From Jacaranda mimosifolia (lineage: Eukaryota > Streptophyta > Magnoliopsida > Lamiales > Bignoniaceae): DNA of 64,000 nucleotides. Shown here piece after piece: positions 12,036-23,558 of this stretch (position 1 is the stretch's first letter; each line of letters opens with the position of its first letter). Position numbers and translations under genes: made by a program. The notes below the pieces were generated by a model. That model was given only the letters and a program-made list of their open reading frames with translations. It did not search any database and had not been told where the DNA came from. Where the stretch lies: the NCBI GenBank assembly GCA_018894105.1, contig CM032126.1, positions 8,149,001 through 8,213,000 on the forward strand, in the 5' to 3' direction.

Positions 12036-12474
12036 ATGTTTGGTTATTTTTTGTATGTAATTGTGATATATGTTTTGGGAAAATAAATTTTGGAAGTGGG
12101 GTTGGAGGATGTGAAAGTTCTATTGAAAAATGTGATTGATATTTGTTTATATTTTAGGGAATAATTAGAAAATTATTTTGGAAAATTTTAATATGTCTGT
12201 TCATGTTTTGAGGGAGATTTTTTTACTGTAGCGATTAAATCAATACTTTTTTTGAGTGAAAATAAAATTGAGTAATTTTTTAATTTTAAGTAATGATAAA
12301 ATGTGTATGATACATGTATGTATATATATATTGAATTTTTGGTAATAAGCTAATTAATTTGAAGAGGTATTTTGAGGGTTAGGTATTTGATGTTTTGGTA
12401 AAATATTAACCCACATGTTTGGTTATATACATTCTTCCAAAATGAATTTGTTTTGGCAGAATATAACCAAACAT
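12036..12474 (+). mobile_element. MITE family copy B, most complete copy
   Basis: Begins with ATGTTTGGTTAT (12036-12047) and ends with its exact inverse ATAACCAAACAT (12463-12474), giving 12-bp TIRs on a 439-bp non-coding element. The body (TATGTTTTGGGAAAATAAAT, GGAGGATGTGAAAG, TTTTTTTACTGTAG) aligns block by block with copies A and C. A target duplication could not be fixed. A second hairpin of terminal sequence sits inside its right end (12416-12473). Confidence 0.72.
12416..12473. repeat. Foldback hairpin at right end of MITE copy B
   Basis: TGTTTGGTTATAT at 12416-12428 pairs perfectly with ATATAACCAAACA at 12461-12473. After a 4-base bulge the stem continues with TCTTCCAAAA against TTTTGGCAGA (one mismatch), leaving an 8-base loop at 12443-12450. 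It looks like a minimal TIR-to-TIR derivative of the same family. Confidence 0.85.
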
Positions 12475-14203
12475 AGCCTATAGATTCAATATTTAATTTT
12501 AAAGAGAAATGTATATTTTTCATGTTTTGAAAAGGTTTAATAATATAATTAAAATTTCAAGGGAATAACATGTCTTTATTCAAAAAGTAATAAAGTAAGT
12601 AAACAAATAACGAAGTCCTAATTTATATGAGATATAGATCATAAAAATCTAAATTGGGCCAATTGAAAAGGTTGTAAAATTGGCACAAAAACACTCTTTC
12701 ACGTAAATAAGAAAGAGGTGGACTATCGAATCAAAAGACAATCATATAAAAGGAATTTAAAAAATTGAAAATAAAATAAAATAGAACAAGGTTGAGACAA
12801 TGAAATTCTAAAATTAAACAAATAGGGCCATAGTACTATAAGCTAGGAGATGGGTCCTTTTCGCGAGAATATGTTTGTGATATGTAAATTAACTGTATAT
12901 TCATCATAAATTAAAAGTTACAGTAATTTGTAATTTGTCCGTGAACTAAATAAATAAGTTATTTCTTTGTAAACATCTATCATTAATAAAATATTTCAAA
13001 ATGTACATGCTTTATACTGCATATTAAAGTTTTTAAATTTTTTTATTAAATATTCACTGGCCATATATATATATATAACAATTTAATTTTAAATAAAATA
13101 GTGTTTGATATAATGCTAGAATAAAGAAATTTGAAACTGAGAGATTCAAGTGTCATAGCCACACATATATGAAAAATAAATAAATAAATAAAGATTTTAT
13201 ATCTCTACCCACTCAAGTTAATATCCTTTACTCCCTTAAAGTTTTGGTGCTGGCACTACACCCCTTAAAACATACCAAAGAGAGACAGTTCTCTTGAATT
13301 TGTAAATTTTATAGCAATTTACCCATATATTAAGAACATGGGCCTTTTTTGGTTTAATATGGTATAGGTTTTACGATGTTATAGGAAGGTCTCTTTTGGT
13401 ATTTTGCGAGAAATTGATGCTAATATTAAAATTTTAAGAGGGTGAAGTGTATTTGGTCATGAAATAAAATATAGTGACAAAAAGATTAGCTACTGCTACC
13501 TTGCTAAATTATTATATACTCTGTTTATTTTAAAATAATTATTATATTTGGTAGAGTACATGGTTTAATATAAATTTTTTAATTTTTTGACTTATTTTTT
13601 ATACAAATTTTTGGAACAACTTTAGTGCTATCAAGCACCCAAATATTAATGTTTTTATATTGTTTGTTATCATTCAGTTACCTTTTCAAAAAAAAAAAGA
13701 AAGAAAGAAAGAAAAAAAACTAAATTATTCAATATTACATTGTAAGAAAATTAATGAAACTGACCCACCTACGGTAATTAAAAAAATACATAATTTGGTA
13801 GTTTTATGAAATTTGTATACGTTCACGAGAATTATCTTTCTATCATAATAAGACAAGTTAATCAATATAAAACACATTTTTAAATTTAATAACCAAAATA
13901 AGGACAAATAATTTTATTGTACAACTTGGTATGGATATTATCCGAAACGATTAATTTGGCTCAGATATTTTACTGGAGACCAAACAATCTTAATCTCAGT
14001 TCCACTCTCGAAAAAGTCTAACCTAAGATTCAATTCATCTAATTCATTAGATCATCACACTTTGTACAGTATAGATTAATTCAACATAACAACTCATTGC
14101 TTGGTAAGTGACATTACTTTATGAATAACCAATAAATTGTTCACTGAAATATACGTTTGTGCTTAGTACAAATTATTCTCTCTTATTTTAATCTATATGT
14201 ACT
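12475..14203. other. AT-rich intergenic DNA
   Basis: No supported gene. A GAAA-type simple run lies near 13696-13718 and a TA run near 13064-13077. Minus-strand frame 13725-13907 has no recognisable domain. Confidence 0.5.
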
Positions 14204-14232
14204 AACATGAGCCCGGTGTGATGCACCGAAAA
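14204..14232 (-). mobile_element. Helitron-like 3' terminus (minus orientation)
   Basis: A short stem CGGTG-TGATG-CACCG (about 14215-14229) lies about 10 bases from ACTAAC, whose reverse complement (GTTAGT) is one base from the CTAGT end of plant Helitrons. A hairpin about 10 bases before CTRR is the Helitron 3' signature. If real, the element would extend rightward into the AT-rich DNA that carries the solo LTR. No 5' TC end or coding part was found. Confidence 0.35.
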
Positions 14233-15493
14233 TAATTCTAAGATTGAAATAATTTATTTTATAATAATATTTATTTTACTTTATGTGATTAAAATATAAA
14301 TTGTAATTATTTTTAACATTTAATGAAAGAAAATTTATTAGTAATTAAATAAAATAACATAAATATTTTAATTAAAAGTATTATGTTTGAAGATAATTTA
14401 TACTTAAACAAGTTACAGAATATTAAGAATTGCTAACTCTAAGTTTATAAATTATATAGAAACTTATAAAATGATAGTTTTTTTTAAAAAATAAACAATA
14501 AAAGAATTAAAAAATAATTACATTGTCATGACATTTGAGAATTTTAAATGTTAAATATTTTTTATTAGATTAAAAATATCTTTATACTTTATTTATAAAA
14601 ATAACTTACATTAAGTTATTAATTATTTGATAACTAATTCAATAAGTATATAGTTTGTAACATACAATTCCATAAGTTAAAATATCTCTTAATATTCCAT
14701 ATAAATCTGATAGATAAAATTTATTCATTTTTATTTATATATACAAATTATTTTATTATTTTTTAAATTATCAATTAACATATATTATGTATATGAATAA
14801 TATAATAAGTAAATTTCTAATATTCAATTTAATGTAAAATATCAATCTCTCATAAGTTTCTTTTATGAGTATATAAAAATGTAGGAATAATTAAATGGCT
14901 ACTTACTTCAGTCACAATTTTTTGATCTCACATCATTAATCCATGTAAAATATTTTTATGAATTATTATAAGCAAAAATATTAGAATAAATGTAAGCTAT
15001 ATAATTATAAAGTAGAGTAATTAAATGTATTAAAAAATATAAAAATTAATATAATTTGCTATGTAAGTGGTCATTTATCAAGCTTTTAAATTTTTTTAAC
15101 TATGCCAACTATATATATATATCGCATATAAAAGAATTTAATTCAAAGAATTGAAAATTAATGAGTTATACATTATTATATTGCTAAAAAACTAAAATGA
15201 TTATATTAATAAAATAAAATAAAGTTAAGAGCTTATAGTTGTCGTATGAAGTAACTATTTATATTTGAAACAAATTCTTCAACGAAATTATTGTATTATA
15301 TCTATATATATAGTTTTACCTATAAATATTTTACATATCTAAAGAATAATAATATTGCAAACATAATTACATTGTAAAGACTTTGATAAATTGAGGACTT
15401 AAATATCATTTAATTTATAATTATTCATCTCTCAAACTTCTAACTCTTTAATTAAGAAGTGATCATTTGATATTTTACATAAATATTTGTTTG
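14233..15493. other. AT-rich non-coding DNA left of the solo LTR
   Basis: Very AT-rich, no gene. Possibly body of a Helitron-like non-autonomous element whose end lies at about 14204; the stretch after the solo LTR (16157-18050) has the same composition. Confidence 0.4.
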
Positions 15494-16151
15494 TGATGAG
15501 GGTTCGGTTTCGATGATGAATATGGATCGGGTTTGAATCACGATCCGAAATATGATCCTCTGGATAGGTTTGGGATTGGAATCCTACAATCACAGCAAAC
15601 GTTAGGCTAGCCAAGAGGCCCTCCGACGCTCAAGTCAGTATATATTCGACCTCTGGAATCGAGCAGCGGAACGTAGGGGCTTTTGAGTGTATGAGTGCAT
15701 ACCTGTGAGAGATAAGGTTGAGGGTTTTATATTCCTCTCCCTGGTAGGAAATGTCAGGGAAGCCTTTGGCTTACCCAAGGGACCTCCAGCTTCCTGCCGG
15801 GGGTAATTGGTCAATTCCCTTGTTTGAATATTGCCAGCTGGATGTCCTTTTATGCTGCAGGACAAGATGGCACACTGTTGCGGCGTCTGCTGTGTCAGAC
15901 GGTGAGGGGAGGGCATGCGCCATTAATGCGGAGGCGTGTTGCCAGTCAACGCATTTAATGCGGTGGCAGAGTACTGTGCGGGGTTCGACTTGCGAATCGA
16001 TCTTGACAGGTCGACAAAGGTCGATTAGTTTCGAGGGCCATGTAGCGCCTTGTGGATTGATCGACCAGGGTCGACGAGTCACTTGGGTCCTGGGCCGTTG
16101 ATTGAGTGTTGGGCTTCGATGATTTGAGTCATTTTGGGCCATCCTATATCA
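15494..16151. mobile_element. Solo LTR of a Tat-related gypsy retrotransposon
   Basis: The 658-bp unit starts TGATGAGGG and ends CCTATATCA, and is flanked by perfect 5-bp duplications GTTTG (15489-15493 and 16152-16156). It is GC-richer than its surroundings and shares scattered blocks in the same order with the Tat LTRs at 18342 and 37785: a GTTAGGCTAGC-like block, CCATTAATGCGGAGGCG, CGCATTTAATGCGG, CGACCAGGGTCGA. No internal region is present, so it arose by recombination between two LTRs. Frames on both strands inside it are incidental. It is a related but different subfamily, since large parts do not align. Confidence 0.85.
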
Positions 16152-16156
16152 GTTTG

Positions 16157-18057
16157 GCTCTTTCATAAGCAATAAATAAGTTGTAAATTTTTTTAAGTAA
16201 GTCACGATATTAAGAGATAATTATGATTGTTAAGTATTTTAATTTTACTTTTGAAGTATATTTAATATAAATTATATAAAAGTTATATATACATTTAAAT
16301 TCTAAGTTGTTTAAAAAATAATTATTTAATTAAGAAATAAAAGAATTTGTTAAATCAAATGATTGAATATATTTTATTTATTTAATAATTTATGATTATA
16401 AATAATTGGATATTGTATTACTTCAACCAAAAATAAAGTGATTATATAAATACAAAACAAATTATTAAATATGAAAAATTGGTTGTTGTTTTGAAATAAC
16501 TTAGTTATCGACTACTTTTTTTTGGATAAATTTTAAGTTTTTTTGGATAAAAATTTATAATTAAATTTTAAAAAAAAAATCTAACTCTTTAAATGAAAAA
16601 GAAAAAAAGTTAATATTTATTAGAGCTCATATTTATTAGATAATTTCATTACTTCGTATATCCATTTAATTTTTTAAGTGAATATAAATTACAAAATATG
16701 AAATATATCAATTGTGAAAAAGTATTTACAGTAATGAAACTTTAATTTTTAGCTGTATATGCATAATTTTTTATAAATAATTTATTTATTGAAGATAAAT
16801 AGATGATTTTCTTATAAAAAATATTATAATAAGTAAAGATTCAACCAGTCGATATAAACTTATCAAAGCATATGATATTATATAGAAAAAAATGAAAAAA
16901 AATTCCTTTTTATATGCACATAATTAGAAATGAGTAGATTAAGTGCTAATAAATTTAATGAATTTTTCATATAGAAAAACATGTAGTGTTTCTTCATTTG
17001 TTTGATAAGAAATTAAAATAATTTCTACAACTTAATAAAATTATAAATTTTGTAACATCACATTATTCGAGGTACAATATCCAAATATGAAGTATATATA
17101 ATTTTTTTTATCTAGATAAATTGAGAGAGCTACAACCAAAATAATAGTAAATAAAAATTCAATATCAAAGATAAAATTCTTATATGAACATACAAAAATA
17201 TTTGAAAATAATATAAAAAATAAATACATAAAATATAAATAATTGAAATAAAAAAGTATTGCATGCTGATGTTTTTAAATAATATAAAAATTACAATTCT
17301 AAGTTGGCCATAAGAACTTTAATTTTAAATAAATATTGAGAAAATAATAAAGTAATAACATTGATAAAATATTTAAATATATTAGAAAAGTATAGTGCTT
17401 ATAAAATATTTTTTAAATTATAAACTTATTTAGTGAGATAAAATATAATTACAAATATTTTTTTCTTATGAGATAGAAATCTATATTACAATTTTGGATA
17501 AACACAACATGATATTTTAGTTGTAATAAATAGGTTGATTGTATTAAAATAAAATATAAAAGTAAATAAACAACCAATAAGAATTTTTAATTAAATTAAA
17601 AAACTCAAAATTCTAAAAGCTTGACATTTGGCCAAAATTACACAAATAAATAAGCACAAAATTGTGCTATATGTAATAGTATGGATTTGAACGTTGAAGA
17701 GCTTTCACAAAGTCATTCTTATCGATAGTAATTTGCATTTATGCATTTAGGATTTAGGTGAACTCATTAGATCATTTTAACTCTTCGGAGGTCTATTCGA
17801 CTTAGATAGGATTAGTTCAACTATAAACCTTTGTGAGTATTTTTTTTCTCGATGTTATCACAACAACTTTAAAATTATTAAAAACACTCTCTCAACCCAT
17901 TTATATTAGTCAACTCATCAATCAAAACAATTGTCTATGTCGTCTATTAAAATGTATTCATATTTTAAGAGTAAATTAATTATTATTTCTCTTTCTAAAG
18001 TTAGAAGTCTTAATTTTATAACAAAAACGGATATAAAATAGGAACGATAAATGTTAT
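16157..18057. other. AT-rich intergenic DNA
   Basis: Extremely AT-rich; no supported gene or structured repeat apart from poly-A/T and TA-rich tracts. Confidence 0.5.
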
Positions 18058-18341
18058 GGTAATGTTTGGTTATGTTTTGTATATTTTTGTATTATATGTT
18101 CTTGGAGAATGAATTTTGAGAGTGGAGTTGGAGAATGTGATAAATGTTTGTTTTTGTTTTTGGAAATAGTTAGAAATTTATTTTGTAAAGTGTTGGTATG
18201 TTTGTTTTTGTTTTGGGTAAGACATTCTTTACTATAGTGGTCAAATTAATGTTTTTTTTGTAGGATTTGGTGGTGAAAATGGAATTGAATAATTTTTTAT
18301 TGTAAGAATAATAAAAATATATATGATATATATATACTATT
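18058..18341 (+). mobile_element. MITE family copy C, cut by the Tat insertion
   Basis: Starts AATGTTTGGTTATGTTTT and follows copy B through GGAGAATGTG, a TTTTGTTTTGGG block and TTACTATAGTGG. It stays alignable with copy B up to the base before the Tat LTR. The copy B right end is missing here because the Tat retrotransposon inserted at 18341/18342; what follows at 38655 may be the rest but is too diverged to be sure. Confidence 0.68.
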
Positions 18342-19210
18342 TGATGATGGTATGAACTGTTTGGTAATATTTTGGGCTTCAGTCCAATGTGATCGACCAG
18401 AGGAGAGGTCGAAAGGGAGCATGAGGATGTGATTGGGTTGGGTCCTACAACCAATAGCAAATGTCAGGCTAGCTGAGGTGTCCTCGGCTATGGCACTCCG
18501 ACGCCCAAATCAATACTTAATCAACTAGATAGTAGAGCAGTAGAGTGAGGGCTTTAAGCGATAATGAGCATATCTTACTGAAAGGTGACAAGGTATTTAT
18601 AGCCTCTCTGGAGAGGTGATATGTCAATGATGTACTTGCTTATACAAAGTGGGCCTTTGTCTTCTCCTGAGGACCCTTAGGTCTTCTCCCTTTTGTGTAC
18701 TTTGCCAGGTGGCACCTCCTCTAGTTCCATAGGACACGATGGTACGATGGAGCCACGCACTACTCTGGTTCTGCATGAGGGTGGTACTGGAGGTGGTATG
18801 CATCATTAATGCGGAGGCGCACCACCTATCAGAGCATTTAATGCGGTAGAGAAGTGGTTGCAAAGACGTTCTCAACTACTTTGATCGACCTCCTAGGGTT
18901 GAGATGCATACTAGCCCGTGAATCATCTACGCATGCTTTAGTCGAGGTGATGGAACTCTATCGGATTCAAATGTCCCCCTTGTTAAAGGCTGAGTAATCA
19001 TTCTTGATCTGAACGACCACATTCTGGTTGACAGGGTAAGGTGCCGATACTTGTGCTGGCTGAATAGCCTAAAAATGGCTTAGGCCTGGTCTATTACCTG
19101 GTTAATAATTAATGGGCTAGGCCTGACAACCAATTGGGTTGTCCCATACTATATCTCTTGCTTGATCAAGTGTTATAGGGTTGGGCCTGTTGGGCTATTA
19201 TCTTATATCA
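18342..19210 (-). repeat. Tat element LTR (3' LTR in element orientation)
   Basis: An 869-bp LTR, TGATGATGG...TTATATCA, aligned nearly end to end with the LTR at 37785. A strongly conserved TATTTATAGCCTCTCTGGAG block lies near 18594 and a CATTAATGC...CATTTAATGCGG block near 18803-18846. The two LTRs differ by many substitutions and small indels, so the insertion is old. Confidence 0.92.
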
Positions 19211-19226
19211 TGAGTCCTTCCTACTC
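19211..19226 (-). other. Polypurine-tract-like segment next to the 3' LTR
   Basis: Read on the minus strand, the sequence just before the 3' LTR is GAGTAGGAAGGACTCA, a purine-rich run in the position of the plus-strand priming site. It is short and interrupted by CT near the LTR, so it is weak. Confidence 0.4.
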
Positions 19227-19650
19227 TCAAGTCTTGATCAAGATGCTCGACGAGAAGGAATATGGAGTAATTGATTTGCGAAACTGGAATATGCTCAACG
19301 AGGCATTCAACACATTGATAATGTTCAAAATTTCAAAGATTGACCACGGTTTCAGTGCATTTAATGCTTCTGTTACATTGCGCAGTGTGACTCAGTGATT
19401 GACAGTTATGCAATTAATAGCGATAATCGATCGATTTAGTCGGTTGAGTTACTCGATGGCTAGGGCCTATAAATAGGCGCAGTAAAAAGTTCTCATTTAC
19501 ACATTTACAACATCTTGAGAGGTCGAGCTAGAGATTTTACTGCTCTTTCCGCTAATCGAGTTTTGCTTTAATCCTGCTAACTGTGTAAGTCTTCTGCGAT
19601 CTTGAGCAAATTTCATTATCATTTATTTCGACCATATTTTTCATAGCCAA

Positions 19651-21516
19651 TATGTTGAAAGTGTTTGGTGAAGATAGTAATTGGGGCAGCGATAGTGAGG
19701 AGACCCAGTCAGATATGGGTTTGACTAGGAGGGTAGATGGCTTGACTAGCGAGTCTAATGATAGCTCAACTTCTTCTAGTAGTTCGAGTGATACTTGAGT
19801 CGATGCTGGGGGTGGAGCTGGGCTAAGTCAAACTCTCGTGTCCTGTGGTCGGCTATTCACGGCCAACCACTAAAATGAAATCGTCTCTAAGATCACAAGT
19901 AGGGATCTCGAGCTAATTAGGCAGTTATATCACATTTCCCCGGGGTTCGAGCTAATCGTCCCCGACTCACCGATAAGATACATCAACCTCACATCAGTTG
20001 CATAATGGTGTTCGAGGATGCCGTAAAGTGTGGGCTTAGGTTTCCCCTTGCATAATCCATAGTCGACCTCCTAACTGGCCTCCAAGTCTGTATAACTTAA
20101 CTTCTGCCCAATTGTTTCTCGACCTTGTATAGCTTTGTAATTTTGATGTTAATAAATGACCAGCCTACAACTTTTGCCAACTTTTCTAATCTCTTCCACC
20201 TCCTGATGTCTCAAAAGTTGGGTAGCATCGAGGAGTCGAGCTTTTATTACCTCACGGCCCGCCCTTGTCGAAAATTCTTGGTGACCCTTTCCTCCTCACA
20301 TGGCCAAGAGTGGAAAAAATGTTACTTCTTTATTCGAGCACCGAGTGGGGTTGGGTTTAACATTCCTAGGGGGTAGTTGAGGGGCATGTCGAGATGTCTG
20401 GGAATGAGAACCTTAACTGGCCCAATACTTTTGCTCAAAACTTAACCCAATTTGGTCAAATGGAGGTGTTGGGGTATTCGAGGAGAGGAACTTGGTGCTA
20501 GCAAGCTTATCGCCTGCTCAGCTAGATTTTCCAGTTGACTCTCGACTAGGTAGATGTCCTTATTAACTTTTGTAATTATTTGCTCAACTTTCTGATTGAT
20601 ACTGATATATTTATTTTTCTTGTGCTCTTCAAATCAGGATGAAATCATGAACTACACCAGTCAACAGGCGATACCACATCAATAGAGGGTGCAAGAGCGC
20701 TGCCAGGCAGCTGTCCGTCGAGAGGGTGCCCCTAGGTTGCTTCGTAGCCATGAGCACTCTCGTCTGCTCCTCAACCAGCACCTATTGAGCAAGCAGCTCC
20801 ATTTCTCAACAAAAGAGACCCACTGTCGAGCATCCTAAGCCTGTTCAAAAGAAGACTGTGGTGGATAAGGGGAAAGAAAAAGCTGGCGGGTCTTCTTTCT
20901 TCGAGCCTCGACCAGATGATGATTTGTTCTCACTGCCTAACTTTCCTTCCCCAAGGCACGGGACCGACATCCCAGTTTAGAACTTCACATCAATGATAAC
21001 AACAGGATCGACTAGAGTTGGTCCCTAAAAGTAATGATAGTCAGAATTTTCATGTCCGACCAAAAAAAGATATTGGAGATGAGCCAACTCGAAGCCTAAA
21101 TGTGTTCACTTATCACACGAATATGGTAATGTCTAGTCAAGTTTTACTTGTTTTATGAAGGTTCATGCTTAAATTTCTCAACTAAACTCGTTGCTATTAC
21201 AGGTAAGCCAGATGGGCTACCACTTTTACCGGAGGTCTGAGTTGGCCCTCTGTGATCGGGAAGAGCTTGAGAAGGAGCAAGAAGCTACTGAAGACATGAG
21301 GGCTCGGCTTGATTCGATGCAGTCGGGAATCAATCAGCTGACTCAGCAGGTCGAGGAGAAAGATGCGCAGCTCTTGGTTGTCGTGACCGAGAAGAGCAGC
21401 ATGGACAAATTGCTATGGAAGGCCAAACTGGAGGTAGAAGCCTTATACAACACTGGTCGAACCCATGGGCATAAAATCGCTACTTGGTACGTTCGAGATG
21501 AATTATTTAGGGCACT
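19651..21516 (+). pseudogene. Antisense ORF of the Tat element, 5' part (putative gypsy-type transposon family)
   Basis: Runs opposite to gag-pol. It starts at the ATG at 19651 with an acidic Ser-rich leader (EDSNWGSDSEETQS, then a poly-Ser run). After frameshifts and stops it continues with RDLELIRQLYHISPGF, FSNLFHLLMSQKLGS and EWKKCYFFIRAPSGVGF (about 20125-20370), which resemble the plant 'putative gypsy type transposon' domain. The 3' part (about 21203-21450) is a likely coiled coil, rich in Glu/Leu/Gln heptads (DMRARLDSMQSGINQLTQQV). Function is unknown; such antisense ORFs are known from Tat elements. The frame is interrupted by the hAT1 insertion and resumes at 26720. Confidence 0.6.
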
Positions 21517-21524
21517 CTCGGGCA

Positions 21525-22190
21525 TAGTGGTGTTCACAATTCGATAAATTGGCCAAACTGAACCGAAACTGAAGTTTTAGTTTGAACCGAATACCAAATC
21601 GAAAATTTCAGTTCAATATTCGGTTATTTTTTTAAAAAAAATTTGATATTCAGTTCAATTTTGGTTTTATGTACCAGTTAACCGAATCGAACCGAATAAT
21701 CAAATTTTTACTATATATATTTTAATATATATATAATATAGTAGAAAGTAGAAACATGCTTTTTCATTTTTTTTGTTCAGATTTTTCATCACATTTTGGT
21801 ACTTTCCATTCCAGTTTCCAATCCAACAACACTTCTGAGTTCTATCCTAAATAGAAGTGTTCGCAGTTTGGTAAATCGGCTGAATCGAACCAAACCAAAA
21901 CTGAAATTTTGATTTGATCCGAATACCGAACCAAAAATTTCAATTCAGTATTTGATTATTTTTTAAAAAAATTTTGGCATTTGGTTTGATTTTGATTTTA
22001 TGTACCAGTTAACCAAACTGAACCGAATAATTGAATTTTTAGTATATATATATTTTAATATATATAGAATATAGTAGAAAGTAGAAACACGCTTTTTCAT
22101 TTTTTTGTTCATATTTTTCATCACATTTTGGTACTTTCCATTCCAGTTTCCAATCCAACAACACTTCTGAGTTCTGTCCTAAATCTATCT
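21525..22190. repeat. 331-bp tandem duplication of the hAT1 left terminus
   Basis: The TIR-proximal segment from 21525 is repeated starting near 21856: (T/A)G(T/A)(G/A)GTGTTC begins both copies, and TGTACCAGTTAACC occurs at 21670 and 22001, giving period 331. The second copy therefore carries an internal, TIR-like terminus (AGAAGTGTTCGC). Confidence 0.85.
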
Positions 22191-23298
22191 CCTATTTTCC
22201 CCCAAGTTCCGTAATCCCTAGATTATTCCCTACCCCAAAATCAAATTCAAAACCCTGACCTTCAGGACTTCTTCACTTCAGCAAATCAACAACCCATTTC
22301 GTCCACAGATGATTCAGCCGTGATTCCCACTGGCCACCGACGAGCAACCACCATCACCATCAGATTTACTCACTCGGACACCGTCATGCGAGGTACACTT
22401 ATTTAAATTGTTTCAGTTTTCAAGTTTCCATTTTAGCATCCTTTTTTTTTTCTCTTTCTTTGTTGATTAATAATTATTACTATTGTCATGTGATTAGATT
22501 TAGAAATACCTATTAGGCTATTACCAAAGAAGATAGAAATCCCTATTGTGATTTGTGACTGTACATTAATTTATTTTTCGTTGTCATATGTATAATGTTT
22601 GCTCTATTTTATGTTGAGGAGATAGAAACTACAAATTTTTTGTATTTTATGTACCAGTTAACCAAACTGAACCGAATAATTGAATTTTTAGTATATATAT
22701 ATATTTTAATAAATATAGAATATAGTAGAAAGTAGAAACACGCTTTTTCATTTTTTTGTTCATATTTTTCATCACATTTTGGTACTTTCCATTCCTGTTT
22801 CCAATCCAACAACACTTATGAGTTCTGTCCTAAATATATCTCCTCTTTTCCCCGAGTCCTGTAATCCCTAGATTCTTCCCTACCCCAAAATCAAATTCAA
22901 AACCTTGACCTTCAGTACTTCTTCACTTCAGCAAATCAACAACCCATTTCGTCCATCAGCTGATTCAGCCGTGATCCCACTGGCCACCGACGGGCAACCA
23001 CCATCACCATCAGATTTAGTCACTCGGACGCCGTCATGCGAGGTACATTTATTTAAATTGTTTCAGTTTTCAAGTTTCCATTTTAGCATCCTTTTTTTTT
23101 TTTTCTCTTTCTTTGTTGATTAATAATTATTACTATTGTCATGTGATTAGATTTAGAAATACCTATTAGGCTATTACCAAAGAAGATAGAAATCCTTATT
23201 GTGATTTGTGACTGTACATTAATTTATTTTTCGTTGTCATATGTATAATGTTTGCTCTATTTTATGTTGAGGAGATAGAAACTACAATTTTTTTGTAT
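22001..23298. repeat. 649-bp tandem duplication of hAT1 promoter/leader region
   Basis: TGTACCAGTTAACCAAACTG starts at 22001 and again at 22650. The copies run in parallel to about 23298 with few differences. Each contains the GGTACTTTCCATTCC block, a probable 5' leader exon (CAACCCATTTCGTCCA... ATGCGAG followed by GTAC) and the T-rich tract after it. The transposase leader is thus present twice. Confidence 0.92.
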
Positions 23299-23558
23299 TT
23301 TTAGTTTATTTTGTCTTGCGAAAACAACTTAACTAGTGCTTACATATATATATATATATATGGCCTTCATTCTGAACCAAATTCTTAAGTATAGGCATAC
23401 CATTGATTTCATGGTTAGATATTTCTAGTTATTCAACATATAAGATTGCCCTAATTCTTACCCTCCTATTATTTTAACTTTTAGTTAACTTTTCTTTATA
23501 TAGATCATTATAAATTTATATTTATAAATGTAACTGCTACATTTCTTTATTTTCAAAT

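Noticed and set aside
15635..16142. Three open frames of 93-123 residues on both strands
   Set aside because: They lie wholly inside the solo LTR, overlap each other and have no domain.
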